Positions 55,144-63,922 of a DNA stretch of 64,000 nt are shown one piece after another. Origin of the DNA: Muribaculaceae bacterium (GTDB lineage: Bacteria; Bacteroidota; Bacteroidia; Bacteroidales; Muribaculaceae). The position numbers and the translations under genes are program-made. Every line of letters begins with the position of its first letter. Position 1 is the stretch's first letter. The stretch is from positions 1 to 64,000 of the forward strand of contig JAFYYI010000040.1 in the NCBI GenBank assembly GCA_017557665.1, written 5' to 3'. The notes below the pieces were generated by a model, which ran no database searches, had not been told where the DNA came from, and saw nothing but the letters and a program-made list of their open reading frames with translations.

Positions 55144-58143
55144 ATGGGAAATTCATTACGCGCCCTATTTGTAGGGCTAATGGCGTTTGCCGCTACCGCA
55201 GTGTGGGCAAGCCCTGGTGATGTCCTGCTCGAAGAGACCTTCGACACGCAGGAAGCGTTTGACTCCTGGACCATCGTGGATCAGAACGGTGGCCGCACGT
55301 GGGAGTATCTAAATGGCATGGCTGCTTACATGCTCGACTACCAGACCGGACTCCCTGGCGATGACTACTACATTTCGCCGGAATTTGAACTGGATGCCAA
55401 CAATGTTTATGAACTGACATTCTATATGGGCGTGCTGTCCAAGACCGAGAACTTGCGTGTCCTGCTTGGCACAAGCACCGATCCCGCGTCATTCACCCAG
55501 GTGCTCGCCGACTACCCCAGTGTGGTCAAGAGTGACTCGGGCGACAAGACGGTCAAGGTGTATGCTGCCACCAGCGGCAAGTATCGCCTTGCTTTCTATG
55601 CCTACAGTGAACCCGAGCAGCACCGCGTCGAGATTGACAACGTGAAACTCATCGAGAAATCGTCCAAGGGTGTTCCCGGCGAGGTGACCAATGTCGTGCT
55701 GACGCCTGCCGCCATGGGTGCTACTCAGGCCACGCTGGCCTTCACGGCCCCTGCGGTAACCGCCGCTGGCGAGACCTTGAGCGAACTCACCGCCATCGAT
55801 GTGTATGTCAATGGTGTGCTCGAGAAGACCTTTGACAATCCCGCTCCCGGTGAGGCCTTGACCTACCTGGACACCGAGGTCGTGAACGGTTTCAACACCT
55901 ACCGTGTCGTTGCCCGCAATGGCGAGGGCGAGGGTAGTGCTGTCGAGGTGACCGCTTTTGTCGGCATGGATATGCCCGTGGCTCCCACCAATGCGGTGGC
56001 CAAACTGAATAACGACATGAGCATCACCGTGACTTGGGACGCTCCGACGCAGTCGGTCAATGGCGGCTATGTTGACTTCAGTGCGATTACCTATCGCGTG
56101 GAGCGCAACAGCGAGTCGAGTGGCGTGGTTGCCGAAGGCATCAGCGAGACCTCCTACACCGACAATATCCCCGTCACCGAAGGCCAGGTCAACGCCAACT
56201 ACACCATCACACCGCTCTATAACGGTAATGAGGGTGAATCCGTGCAGAGCAACAGCGTAGTGACCGGCAAGCCCCTTGACCTGCCCTACCAGGCATCGTT
56301 CGCTTGGGGTGACCAGGAAAACTGGACCCAGGACGGCGAGGTGCACGACTTTGACTTCTATGCCACTGGCGACATCTATGACGACTGGACGGGTGAGCCG
56401 CTGATTGAGGCTCCTGACTATGACGGCGGTTTCCTCGTTGCCGAGAGCCAGTATGCCGACTATGACACGCACAGCCGCATTGTTTCGCCTATGCTGAACC
56501 TCAACAGTGTGGCTGTGCCCACGATGAAGTTCATGTTCCACTATGGCCGTAGCGCGTGGTATGATCCCGAGTGGGACGGCGAAATCGACGATAACATCCA
56601 GGTACAAGTTTCCTATGACGGCGGCGAGTGGCAGGATGTCGAGAACGCCCAATTCTTCCTCAACGAGATGACTGACCAGTGGGTGGAGTGTGAAGTGATT
56701 CTGCCCAAGAACGTTGATGCCAACTTCGCCAACATCGGTCTGCTGGCATCGGCCTTGAGCGACCAGATGGGCGCCCGTCGTGACCTGTATGTGGACAACA
56801 TCCGCATCGGTGAGGCCAGCGTTGAGAATGATCTCGCTGTGACCGCCTTCACTATCGACCCGAAGCGTGTCAACGTGGGTGAGAACTTCGTGATGAAGTA
56901 TGACATCATGAACCGCGGTTCTCAGGATGCTCAGAACTACACCGTGAACATCTACCGTGATGGCGAACTCTATCAGAGCGTCGCCGAGCAAGCCCTTGCC
57001 GCCGGTGCAACGACGACCGGCACTGCCACTTGCACGGCCACCGCAGCCGATGCCGAACTTGAGGCCATCAACTGGCAGGTCGAGGTGCTTTGGGCCGACG
57101 ACATGATGCCCGAGAACAACAAGAGCGCCATCATCGCCACCTCGGTTCGCCCCAATGAGTTGCCTGCACCCGAGTATCTCTCGGCAAGCACCAGCGAGGG
57201 CAAGGTGATCCTGATGTGGGACGCTTGCGAGTCGGTTGAGCCTGCACAGGGCGAGATGGAGTATGTGACCGATGACTTTGAGTCTTATCGTGCCTTTGCC
57301 ATCGACGGCGTCGGCGATTGGACCCTCTATGACGGTGACCAGGCTACGACGATGATGACTCCCCGCATCCCCGTTATTTATGAGAACGAGGGCGCTCCCA
57401 TGGCCTTCCAGGTGTTCAACACGACCCTGTCCAAGACATGGGTGGAGGATAATATGGATTATGCGTTCAAGCCTTATAGCGGAGAGCAGTACATGGCTGC
57501 TCCCAGTGTGGACTACCCCTACGAGAACGATGACTGGCTGATCACGCCGCGCCTTGACGGCCGCGCACAGACCATTAAGTTCTGGGCCAAGGCTGCCACC
57601 TTCGACTCGGAGTGGATCAACGTCTATACCTCGACGACCGACAGCCACCACGACAGCTTCGTGAAGTTGAACGACGAGGAGCGCATCTACGTCAATGACG
57701 GTTGGCGTGAATACTCGTTCGACGTGCCCGAGGGTACCACCTACTTCGCCGTGCGTTGCATCCGTCGCAGCGTGATGCTGATGGTAGACGACTTCACTTT
57801 CGCTCCCGCCACCACGAACGAAGCACCCCGTACCCTGACGGGCTACAATATCTATTGTGACGGCGAACTTATCGCTTTCGTTCCCGCTCCCGAGACGAGC
57901 TACACGAGTGAGAATGCAGCGAGTGATGCCACCTACTACGTGACCGCCGTTTACGAGCAGGGCGAGAGTCTGCCCAGTAACGAGGTGAACGTCCAGCTTA
58001 CCGCCATCGAAGAAGTCATGACCGGTATGCCTGCCGATGCACGCATCTATGACGTGCAGGGTCGCCAGCACAGTGAGCTGCAGCCCGGCGTCAATATTAT
58101 CCGCTACAGCGACGGCACTGTCCGCAAAGTCCTCGTGAAGTAA
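55144..58143 (+). CDS. Adhesin-like secreted protein with choice-of-anchor J and Fn3 domains
   Basis: A 999-residue exported protein. Signal peptide about 1-23 (RALFVGLMAFAATAVWA). A first cleaved-adhesin/choice-of-anchor J domain opens with LLEETFDTQEAFDSWTIVDQNGGRTW. Two Fn3-like domains follow (about 178-385, APTNAVAKLNNDMSITVTWDAPTQ). A second anchor-J-like domain covers about 390-570, and a CARDB-like Ig domain about 575-685 (DLAVTAFTIDPKRVNVGENFVMKYDIMNRGSQDAQNYTVNIYRDGE). A third anchor-J domain starts DDFESYRAFAIDGVGDWTLYDG (about 715). The tail IYDVQGRQHSELQPGVNIIRYSDGTVRKVLVK resembles type IX secretion tails. Proteolysis or adhesion roles are possible; no catalytic motif is seen. 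Confidence 0.8.
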   Translation: MGNSLRALFVGLMAFAATAVWASPGDVLLEETFDTQEAFDSWTIVDQNGGRTWEYLNGMAAYMLDYQTGLPGDDYYISPEFELDANNVYELTFYMGVLSKTENLRVLLGTSTDPASFTQVLADYPSVVKSDSGDKTVKVYAATSGKYRLAFYAYSEPEQHRVEIDNVKLIEKSSKGVPGEVTNVVLTPAAMGATQATLAFTAPAVTAAGETLSELTAIDVYVNGVLEKTFDNPAPGEALTYLDTEVVNGFNTYRVVARNGEGEGSAVEVTAFVGMDMPVAPTNAVAKLNNDMSITVTWDAPTQSVNGGYVDFSAITYRVERNSESSGVVAEGISETSYTDNIPVTEGQVNANYTITPLYNGNEGESVQSNSVVTGKPLDLPYQASFAWGDQENWTQDGEVHDFDFYATGDIYDDWTGEPLIEAPDYDGGFLVAESQYADYDTHSRIVSPMLNLNSVAVPTMKFMFHYGRSAWYDPEWDGEIDDNIQVQVSYDGGEWQDVENAQFFLNEMTDQWVECEVILPKNVDANFANIGLLASALSDQMGARRDLYVDNIRIGEASVENDLAVTAFTIDPKRVNVGENFVMKYDIMNRGSQDAQNYTVNIYRDGELYQSVAEQALAAGATTTGTATCTATAADAELEAINWQVEVLWADDMMPENNKSAIIATSVRPNELPAPEYLSASTSEGKVILMWDACESVEPAQGEMEYVTDDFESYRAFAIDGVGDWTLYDGDQATTMMTPRIPVIYENEGAPMAFQVFNTTLSKTWVEDNMDYAFKPYSGEQYMAAPSVDYPYENDDWLITPRLDGRAQTIKFWAKAATFDSEWINVYTSTTDSHHDSFVKLNDEERIYVNDGWREYSFDVPEGTTYFAVRCIRRSVMLMVDDFTFAPATTNEAPRTLTGYNIYCDGELIAFVPAPETSYTSENAASDATYYVTAVYEQGESLPSNEVNVQLTAIEEVMTGMPADARIYDVQGRQHSELQPGVNIIRYSDGTVRKVLVK

Positions 58144-58166
58144 CCCTTCACGACACTTCAAACCTA

Positions 58167-58198
58167 ACGGGCCCGCTACTCCAGCCGGGCCCGTTTTT
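58167..58198 (+). terminator. Terminator of the 999-aa protein gene
   Basis: ACGGGCCCG-CTACTCCAGC-CGGGCCCGT then TTTTT. A second hairpin with a distal T run, GGCGGTT-TGGTG-AACCGCC (58285-58303), lies further on. Confidence 0.85.
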
Positions 58199-58354
58199 AT
58201 TATTTCGAACGTCAGCCGACAGATGTGAAATACGTCCTAAGGGTGATTACAGATTGGGGCTGTGTCTCAATAAATGAAAAAAGTGGCGGTTTGGTGAACC
58301 GCCTATGTCGTTTTTTTGATTACCTTTGGAGCAGGTAATCAATTAAATAATGAC

Positions 58355-60292
58355 ATGAAAAGGATATTGACATGGATGCTGGCGCTTGCCGTGGTGGCTG
58401 GCGCGGGCGCAAAGACCAAGGCGGTGAAAACGCAGCCGCAACTGAGATTTGACCCGTCAATCGGCGAAACAAGGACCTTGACGATGCCCGATGGCCAGGA
58501 GGTGAACTACACAGCCTATGAGGGCATGTTCTTCGTGACCAACGTGGAGGACTCCGCCTATCAGACCATCAACGTGTATGTGCCCGACGGGGCGACACAG
58601 CAGACCCCGATACTGCTGCGCACTTACGTGGGCGGCTATATGGCGGCTCCGGCCCAGCAGCCCAAGGCCAGTGATGCCACGGGCAGGGCATTGAAGGAAG
58701 GTTATGTGGTCGCCATCCCCGGGAGCCGTGGCCGCAACTCGACAGTGGTCGCTTCCAAAACCGACAAAAAGGCCGGCATCAAGAAAGGTCAGACGATTTA
58801 CACGGGCCGCGCTCCTGCAGCGATTCTGGACCTGAAGGCTGCCATCCGCTACCTGCGCCAGTTTGATGACGTGATGCTTGGCGATGCCGAGAAGATCATC
58901 ACCGACGGCACCAGCGCCGGAGGGGCGATGTCGAGCTTGATGGGCGCCACGGGCAACAACCCTGACTATGAGCCGCTGCTCCGCGCCATGGGTGCCGCCC
59001 AGCAGCGCGACGACGTGTTCGCCTCGGTGTGCTATTGCCCGATTATCGACCTGGACCATGCCGACATGGCCTACGAATGGCTCTATAACGGCACCGACAG
59101 CCGTCAGCAGGGCGATGCCGACGTGCTCGCCGTGAGCAATGAACTCAAGGCACAGTTCCCTGCCTATCTCACAAGCCTGAACCTGCACACGCCCGACGGC
59201 ACACTGCTCACCGCCGACAATTACCTGGATTACATCAAGCGCGAACTCATCCGCGCGGCACAGCTTGCCAAGAACGCCGGCGCCGACATCCCCGACAGCC
59301 TCGGCTTCAAGTTCAGCAAGGAAGAAATGGGCGGAATGCCTCCCATCAATGGCGACGCGAAGAGTGTATCTAAACAAGAGTTAGCTGGTCAGAAGAAATT
59401 GTCAGAAAATGAATTTGACAAGATGATGTCACGGGATATTCAAGTCCGTCCGCCCATGAGGTTGCGTCTCCGGCCCGGCGATTACATCATCGACCTGGAC
59501 ATGGCCAAGTATCTGAATTATGTCGTATCTACCCAGCCGTTGAAGACTGCCCCTGCCTTTGACACTCAGGGTGTGGCCGGCGGTCGTGCCTCAGGCGAGA
59601 ACGAGGAGTTTGGCGACAAGTTCGGCAGCAACGTCAACTTTACCGACTACAGCGCCGCCAAGACCGGCTCGACAGTGACCGATGAAATCCGTGAAAACGT
59701 GCGCCTGATGAACCCAATGAACTTCATCGGCGACGGCGTGACCGACGTGGCACCCCACTGGTACATCCGCCACGGTGCCCGCGACCGCGACACCTCATTC
59801 CCCGTGCCCATCAACCTTGCCCTCAAACTCCAGAATGCCGGCAAGGACGTCAACTTCCTGCTGGCATGGAACCGCCCTCACAGCGGTGACTATGCCCTCG
59901 ACGAACTCTTCGAGTGGATCCGCAAGGTGACCGATGAAGAAATTACAAACCCTCTAACATATGATAATATGATTGTCCGCATTGCCGAAATCGAGGTGTA
60001 TCCCGAGTACCTGGAAGAGTATCTGGCGTTTGCCAACGAGGTGGACCGCCTGAGCGTGGAGCGTGAGCCCGGTGTCATCTGCCTGTTCCCGATGCAGGCC
60101 GCCGAGGATTCCACACAAATCCGTATCCTCGAAATTTACGCCTCAGACGCCGCCTATCAGGCGCACCTCAAGACCGAACATTTCCAGCGCTACAAGCAGG
60201 GCACGCTGCACATGGTGAAGTCGTTGAACCTCCCCTCCATGCGCCCCCTCGATCCCGAGACAATGAAGCTGATTTTCAAGAAGAAAAAATGA
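58355..60292 (+). CDS. Subtype B tannase-like esterase with C-terminal ABM domain
   Basis: A 645-residue exported alpha/beta hydrolase. Signal peptide about 1-19. The nucleophile lies in IITDGTSAGGAMSSLMGATGNNP (Ser187) and the His in WNRPHSGDYALDELFEW (His509); this layout with SVCYCPIIDLDHADMAYEWLY is that of subtype B tannases, which split gallate and similar aromatic esters. A separate C-terminal antibiotic-biosynthesis-monooxygenase domain (about 538-635) reads MIVRIAEIEVYPEYLEEYLAFANEVDRLSVEREPGVICLFP. A -7 box TACCTTTG (58321-58328) precedes it. It is followed after 22 bases by an FMN oxidoreductase, suggesting processing of a plant aromatic ester and its product. Confidence 0.85.
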   Translation: MKRILTWMLALAVVAGAGAKTKAVKTQPQLRFDPSIGETRTLTMPDGQEVNYTAYEGMFFVTNVEDSAYQTINVYVPDGATQQTPILLRTYVGGYMAAPAQQPKASDATGRALKEGYVVAIPGSRGRNSTVVASKTDKKAGIKKGQTIYTGRAPAAILDLKAAIRYLRQFDDVMLGDAEKIITDGTSAGGAMSSLMGATGNNPDYEPLLRAMGAAQQRDDVFASVCYCPIIDLDHADMAYEWLYNGTDSRQQGDADVLAVSNELKAQFPAYLTSLNLHTPDGTLLTADNYLDYIKRELIRAAQLAKNAGADIPDSLGFKFSKEEMGGMPPINGDAKSVSKQELAGQKKLSENEFDKMMSRDIQVRPPMRLRLRPGDYIIDLDMAKYLNYVVSTQPLKTAPAFDTQGVAGGRASGENEEFGDKFGSNVNFTDYSAAKTGSTVTDEIRENVRLMNPMNFIGDGVTDVAPHWYIRHGARDRDTSFPVPINLALKLQNAGKDVNFLLAWNRPHSGDYALDELFEWIRKVTDEEITNPLTYDNMIVRIAEIEVYPEYLEEYLAFANEVDRLSVEREPGVICLFPMQAAEDSTQIRILEIYASDAAYQAHLKTEHFQRYKQGTLHMVKSLNLPSMRPLDPETMKLIFKKKK

Positions 60293-60314
60293 TAAATTAA
60301 ATGATTCTAGTACG

Positions 60315-60851
60315 ATGAAACGAGTTGTTGTTATCTCTACCAGCCTGCGTCCCGGCTCTAACAGCCACGCGATGGCTGAACAGTTTGCAACGGGTGCTGA
60401 AGCCGCTGGTCATGCAGTGGAACTGATCTCGCTGCGTGGAAAAGAAATCAAGTTCTGCATCGGTTGCCTGTCGTGCCAGAAGACCGGCGCCTGTGTTTTC
60501 AAGGACGATGTGCCGGCCATCATGGACAGCGTGCTCAATGCCGACGTGGTGTGCTGGGCAACGCCGATTTACTACTACGAGATGTCAGGGCAGATGAAGA
60601 CGCTCATCGACCGCATGAACGCCATGTACCCCAAGGATTACCGCTTTCGCGACATCTACCTGCTGACCACGGCCGCCGAGAATGAGGAGTTCGTTCCGCA
60701 GCGCGCCGAGGGCGGCCTGCAGGGCTGGATTGACTGTTATGGGAAATCAGCGTTGAAGGGGCACCTGTTCTGCGGCGGAGTCAACGATGCGCGTGACATC
60801 ACCGGCAACGCCAAGTTGCAACAGGCCTTCGAGATGGGCAAAAACATTTGA
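60315..60851 (+). CDS. Flavodoxin-like NAD(P)H:FMN oxidoreductase
   Basis: A 178-residue cytoplasmic flavoprotein of the NADPH-dependent FMN reductase family. VVVISTSLRPGSNSHAMAEQF is the FMN phosphate loop, CIGCLSCQKTGACVFKDD the Cys-rich segment common in this subfamily, and VVCWATPIYYYEMSGQMKTLIDRM the second FMN contact. It lies 22 bases after the tannase gene, in an operon. It may reduce quinones or aromatic products; the substrate is not shown. A 15-bp perfect hairpin (60886-60926) follows the stop. Confidence 0.88.
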   Translation: MKRVVVISTSLRPGSNSHAMAEQFATGAEAAGHAVELISLRGKEIKFCIGCLSCQKTGACVFKDDVPAIMDSVLNADVVCWATPIYYYEMSGQMKTLIDRMNAMYPKDYRFRDIYLLTTAAENEEFVPQRAEGGLQGWIDCYGKSALKGHLFCGGVNDARDITGNAKLQQAFEMGKNI

Positions 60852-60885
60852 CTTCAAGAAGCCATAAAACTGAGGCTTTACGGCA

Positions 60886-60926
60886 AACTCATGGCGAGCA
60901 AGGCAAAGACCTGCTCGCCATGAGTT
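60886..60926. terminator. Hairpin between the convergent FMN reductase and HMA genes
   Basis: AACTCATGGCGAGCA and TGCTCGCCATGAGTT form a perfect 15-bp stem. No T run follows on either strand, so termination is probable from position but not proven. Confidence 0.6.
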
Positions 60927-60962
60927 GTTCTGGCGGTGACAATAGCCGTGGAGTGGGCCACT

Positions 60963-61292
60963 TTACATGTTGGGGCACTCCTCGTTTTCGTCGGTGACGA
61001 TCTGCTCGCCGTCCTTGACCTCACGGGCCTGGTATTTGATTTTCTCAAAGCCCTTGATGATGTTTTCGACGGTGGTCTTTTCGGCATCATAGGTGATGGT
61101 GACCGTCTGATGCTCGACGTCGGTGACGATTTTCTTGACACCCTTCTCGAAGCGGATGTTCTCCTTGATGCGCTTCTCGCAATTCTCGCAGTGCATCTGC
61201 GGAACGGTGGTGAGCACAACAGTCTTGATGTCCTTGGCGCTGGTCATGGTCATGGTCAGCAACATGGCGGCTAATAGAATTAATTTCTTCAT
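60963..61292 (-). CDS. Exported heavy-metal-associated (HMA) domain protein
   Basis: A 109-residue protein with a signal peptide (about 1-19, LLAAMLLTMTMTSA) and one HMA domain holding the metal motif MHCENCEKRI (MxCxxC). ENIRFEKGVKKIVTDVEHQTVTITYDAEKTTVENIIKGFEKI follows the usual babbab order. The final tail is acidic and ends ENEECPNM. It should carry Cu(I) or Zn(II) in the periplasm. It lies 42 bases after the TonB receptor on the same strand, so the pair probably forms a metal-acquisition or metal-handling operon. Confidence 0.9.
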   Translation of the reverse strand: MKKLILLAAMLLTMTMTSAKDIKTVVLTTVPQMHCENCEKRIKENIRFEKGVKKIVTDVEHQTVTITYDAEKTTVENIIKGFEKIKYQAREVKDGEQIVTDENEECPNM

Positions 61293-61334
61293 GTTATCAC
61301 TATTTAATTGTTTTATAAATCTTACAACTAGAAA

Positions 61335-63404
61335 CTACCTGAACAGATTGATGCGGATACCCAAATAGGCCATAGCACCGCTCACAGGGCCCCATATCAT
61401 CGTTGGGTCGAATAACTGGCTCCAGGGCTGGTCGGCGGCGATGATGGGATGGGGTTGGCGATAGTTAGTCAGGTTCTCACCACCCAGATAGACCGAGAAA
61501 TGCCTGAACCAGCGGGTGACTTGGGCGTTGAGTTGGCAATGGGCAGGAAAACGGGGATTCCATGACAACTTGTTCGGGTCCTCTATATCTAGATAATAGG
61601 GATCGGGCATGCGGCCGCTGCCGTTGAGTTGCAGCGTCACGTCAAACTCCCATAGCCCCAGCGGTGTCTTGTAGGACGTTGCTACCAGGCCCTTGTAGCG
61701 AGGCGTGAGAGGCTTCTCGCGCAGTTCGCCCCCATAGGTCGTCTTGATGTCGTTGTGACGATAGGCGACGGTCAGTTCCAACCCTTCGATGACGGGATAG
61801 GACACGTCGACCTGCCAAGTGTGGGAGCGGGACTTGCCGTCCAGGTCGTGGATATTGACGATTAATGGGTCACTGTCCATGTCGATGACCATCTGATGTT
61901 CAAAGCGGGTGTAATGGTACTCGGCATTGACTTTCAACAACTTGCCCCACAGTGGGATGTCCCAGGCCGTGGTAATGCCGTAGTTCCACGCGCTTTCCTG
62001 TTTCAGATCCTGGAAGACCAACCGCCGTCCGCTGGCCAGCATATAGTGGTTCTCGGCCAGGACGTGTGCCGTGCGGTAGCCCTTGCCGGCCGATAGGCGC
62101 ACGGTGAGGAACTGCGCCGGATGCAGGCGCAGGTGCAGACGCGGCGTGATAAACGTGCCGTGTAGGTTGCTGTGGTCCACACGCACACCGGCCATCAGCG
62201 TCATCACGTCGCTGGTGGGTGTGAAGGTATATTGGGCGTAGGCTCCCGTGACGGTCTCTTCCTCCACCAGATGGGTCAAGGGTCCGTCATCAACGTGGTT
62301 CAGACGGTAGTCCTGTGACAGGTTGTCGTGGTTGACGCTCAATCCCAGCGACAGGGTGTGCGGGTCGGTCAACTGGGTCTCGAACATGAATTGCGCATAG
62401 GCATTGGTCTCGTTGACATCATATCGCTTGTAGCCATAAGCGCCGTCAAGGTCATGATTGGCCACCGAGGCCATCAGCGCGATATTGGTGCCGTGTTCGG
62501 CATTGAGGAAGATGGCATGCTTCATGTAGCCTTCGAAGCGGCGCGTCTTCAGGTCGATGGCAAAGGGCGTCGCCCCCTCGTGATGTGCTTGGGTCTGGCC
62601 GCTGTGGCGCTTCTCGTTAATCATGGCCACACCACCGTGGAAGATGTAGCGGTCGCCCATCCAGTCCCAGCGGCTCTGCAGGTTGACCTGTCGCACATTG
62701 GGCTGGTCAAGGAAGTGGTCGTGGTTGTGGTCCATATCGGCCAGATTGTCCTCGTAGTGGGCCAACACGTTGGCATTGAGATGAGGCGTCAAGTGCAGGT
62801 TGCCGTCGGCGTTGGCCTCGATGCGGCCGTCGCTGTTGCCGTACAGGTTGAGCGTCACGCCCTGCTCATCCTCGGGCTTGAGGTATTCCACGTCGATTTG
62901 GCCCGTGATGCCCTCATAGCCATTACGCACGCTCGAGGCACCCTTCGACACCTGGATGCTCTTCATCCACGGCCCCGGCACATAGCCCAGGGCGAAGGGT
63001 AGGGCAGCGCCCCGCCAGTCGGGCAGATTCTCGGCCAGCATCTGCACGTAGGTGCCGCTCAGCCCCAACAGCTTGATTTGCTTGGCACCTGTGGCGGCAT
63101 CACTGTAGTTGACGTCTACCGACGGGTTGGTGGTGAAACTTTCGCCCAGGTTGCAGCAGGCCGCCTTGAACAGCTCAGCCTTGTTGATGCGCATCCTGTT
63201 CTCGGCCCCGGCCACACGGCTCATGCCCGGCCGCCGCGAAGTCACCGTGACCTCCCCGATAGCCTGCATCGGTATCGAATCCACCTGCTGGTTCACCGAC
63301 GTCGTGTCGGCGTCGTAACCGACAACACGCTCTTGACTCGCAGCCTGCAATAAGGCTGCTGCCATGCTCAGCACTACTATGACCCGATGAAACGTCATGG
63401 ACAA
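61335..63404 (-). CDS. TonB-dependent receptor, metal-type
   Basis: A 689-residue outer-membrane receptor without a carboxypeptidase-like domain. Signal peptide about 1-23. The TonB-box region and plug are IGEVTVTSRRPGMSRVAGAENRMRINKAELFKAACCNLGESFTTNPSVDV, then IKLLGLSGTYVQMLAENLPDWRG and SIQVSKGASSVRNGYEGITGQIDV. A His/Asp-rich external loop reads DNLADMDHNHDHFLDQP (about residue 215-230), suggesting metal contact. The barrel ends GAMAYLGIRINLFR. Its operon partner is the HMA protein, which supports copper or zinc as ligand. A -7 box (TAATTTTG, minus strand 63433-63426) precedes it. Confidence 0.88.
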   Translation of the reverse strand: MSMTFHRVIVVLSMAAALLQAASQERVVGYDADTTSVNQQVDSIPMQAIGEVTVTSRRPGMSRVAGAENRMRINKAELFKAACCNLGESFTTNPSVDVNYSDAATGAKQIKLLGLSGTYVQMLAENLPDWRGAALPFALGYVPGPWMKSIQVSKGASSVRNGYEGITGQIDVEYLKPEDEQGVTLNLYGNSDGRIEANADGNLHLTPHLNANVLAHYEDNLADMDHNHDHFLDQPNVRQVNLQSRWDWMGDRYIFHGGVAMINEKRHSGQTQAHHEGATPFAIDLKTRRFEGYMKHAIFLNAEHGTNIALMASVANHDLDGAYGYKRYDVNETNAYAQFMFETQLTDPHTLSLGLSVNHDNLSQDYRLNHVDDGPLTHLVEEETVTGAYAQYTFTPTSDVMTLMAGVRVDHSNLHGTFITPRLHLRLHPAQFLTVRLSAGKGYRTAHVLAENHYMLASGRRLVFQDLKQESAWNYGITTAWDIPLWGKLLKVNAEYHYTRFEHQMVIDMDSDPLIVNIHDLDGKSRSHTWQVDVSYPVIEGLELTVAYRHNDIKTTYGGELREKPLTPRYKGLVATSYKTPLGLWEFDVTLQLNGSGRMPDPYYLDIEDPNKLSWNPRFPAHCQLNAQVTRWFRHFSVYLGGENLTNYRQPHPIIAADQPWSQLFDPTMIWGPVSGAMAYLGIRINLFR

Positions 63405-63585
63405 TTAACTGTCAAATAATTTCGACAAAATTACTACTAATTTGTAAATTAACGACTTTGCCCCCCAAGAATTTTCCTTTTCAGCATAAATGTGAATTCC
63501 GCTCTTGGTTTTAATGGTAATTATTGCGCAAATTACATTCTTGTTTCCTTGACCTCAAAAATAATGACTATGAAAATGATAATTT

Positions 63586-63620
63586 TACGAGGTCGTCTCA
63601 AAACGTGGGACAACCTCGTA
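63586..63620. other. Hairpin with GAGGT/ACCTC ends
   Basis: TACGAGGT-c-GTC and GAC-a-ACCTCGTA form an imperfect 13-bp stem, followed on the plus strand by TTTTCTTTTC. A 23-codon frame (63564-63635) overlaps it but has no independent support. It may be a terminator or an insertion-element remnant. Confidence 0.45.
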
Positions 63621-63646
63621 TTTTCTTTTCAGTGAGTTAAAATTAC

Positions 63647-63735
63647 AAGTGTGGGCTGATGGTGGCAGGTTGGTAGCGGGCGTTCCCTAAAGGGCATGAG
63701 ATAGGAGGCTCGAGTCCTACCCATCCTGCACACTT
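63647..63735 (+). ncRNA. tRNA-like structured region
   Basis: AAGTGTG and CACACTT enclose the segment. Inside, GCAGGTT (63665-63671) pairs with ATCCTGC (63723-63729) apart from one T-T. AGGTTGGTAGC resembles a D loop, and TAGGA-GGCTCGAG-TCCTA resembles a T arm. The anticodon arm cannot be formed properly (only CCC-TAAA-GGG), so it is not a normal tRNA. It could be a decayed tRNA or a small structured RNA. Confidence 0.3.
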
Positions 63736-63752
63736 TTTAATATGAAGAAATT

Positions 63753-63914
63753 ATGAAATTCAGAAGAAACAGAAACGAAGAAGGTGCTCTAGTGGAATCT
63801 GTAGATGTGAATAAAACCATAAACGAAAAGCCGAAAAACGGATTCGGTTTCTCGTTTGGGATTGGCTACTCAATCAATGGCCGTCACGAGGACATATTCG
63901 GTACAGAAATCTAA
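63753..63914 (+). CDS. Small unknown protein, 53 aa
   Basis: An open frame starting MKFRRNRNEEGALVESVDVN and ending GRHEDIFGTEI, without a recognised family. It is polar, with a basic N-terminus and a Gly/Phe-rich middle (GFGFSFGIGYS). It follows the tRNA-like region by 17 bases. Its sequence and low G+C differ from the genes to the left, so it may belong to a different, perhaps mobile, segment starting near 63.6 kb. The evidence is only an intact frame. Confidence 0.35.
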   Translation: MKFRRNRNEEGALVESVDVNKTINEKPKNGFGFSFGIGYSINGRHEDIFGTEI

Positions 63915-63922
63915 TATGCTTG

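Noticed and set aside
55489..58161. An 890-codon open frame antisense to the adhesin-like gene
   Set aside because: It is a shadow of biased codon use in the real plus-strand gene, which has signal peptide, domains and tail; the antisense product has no recognisable features.
63647..63735. A genuine tRNA gene
   Set aside because: T-arm-like and D-loop-like pieces exist, but the anticodon stem cannot form with a 7-base loop and the T loop is one base too long.
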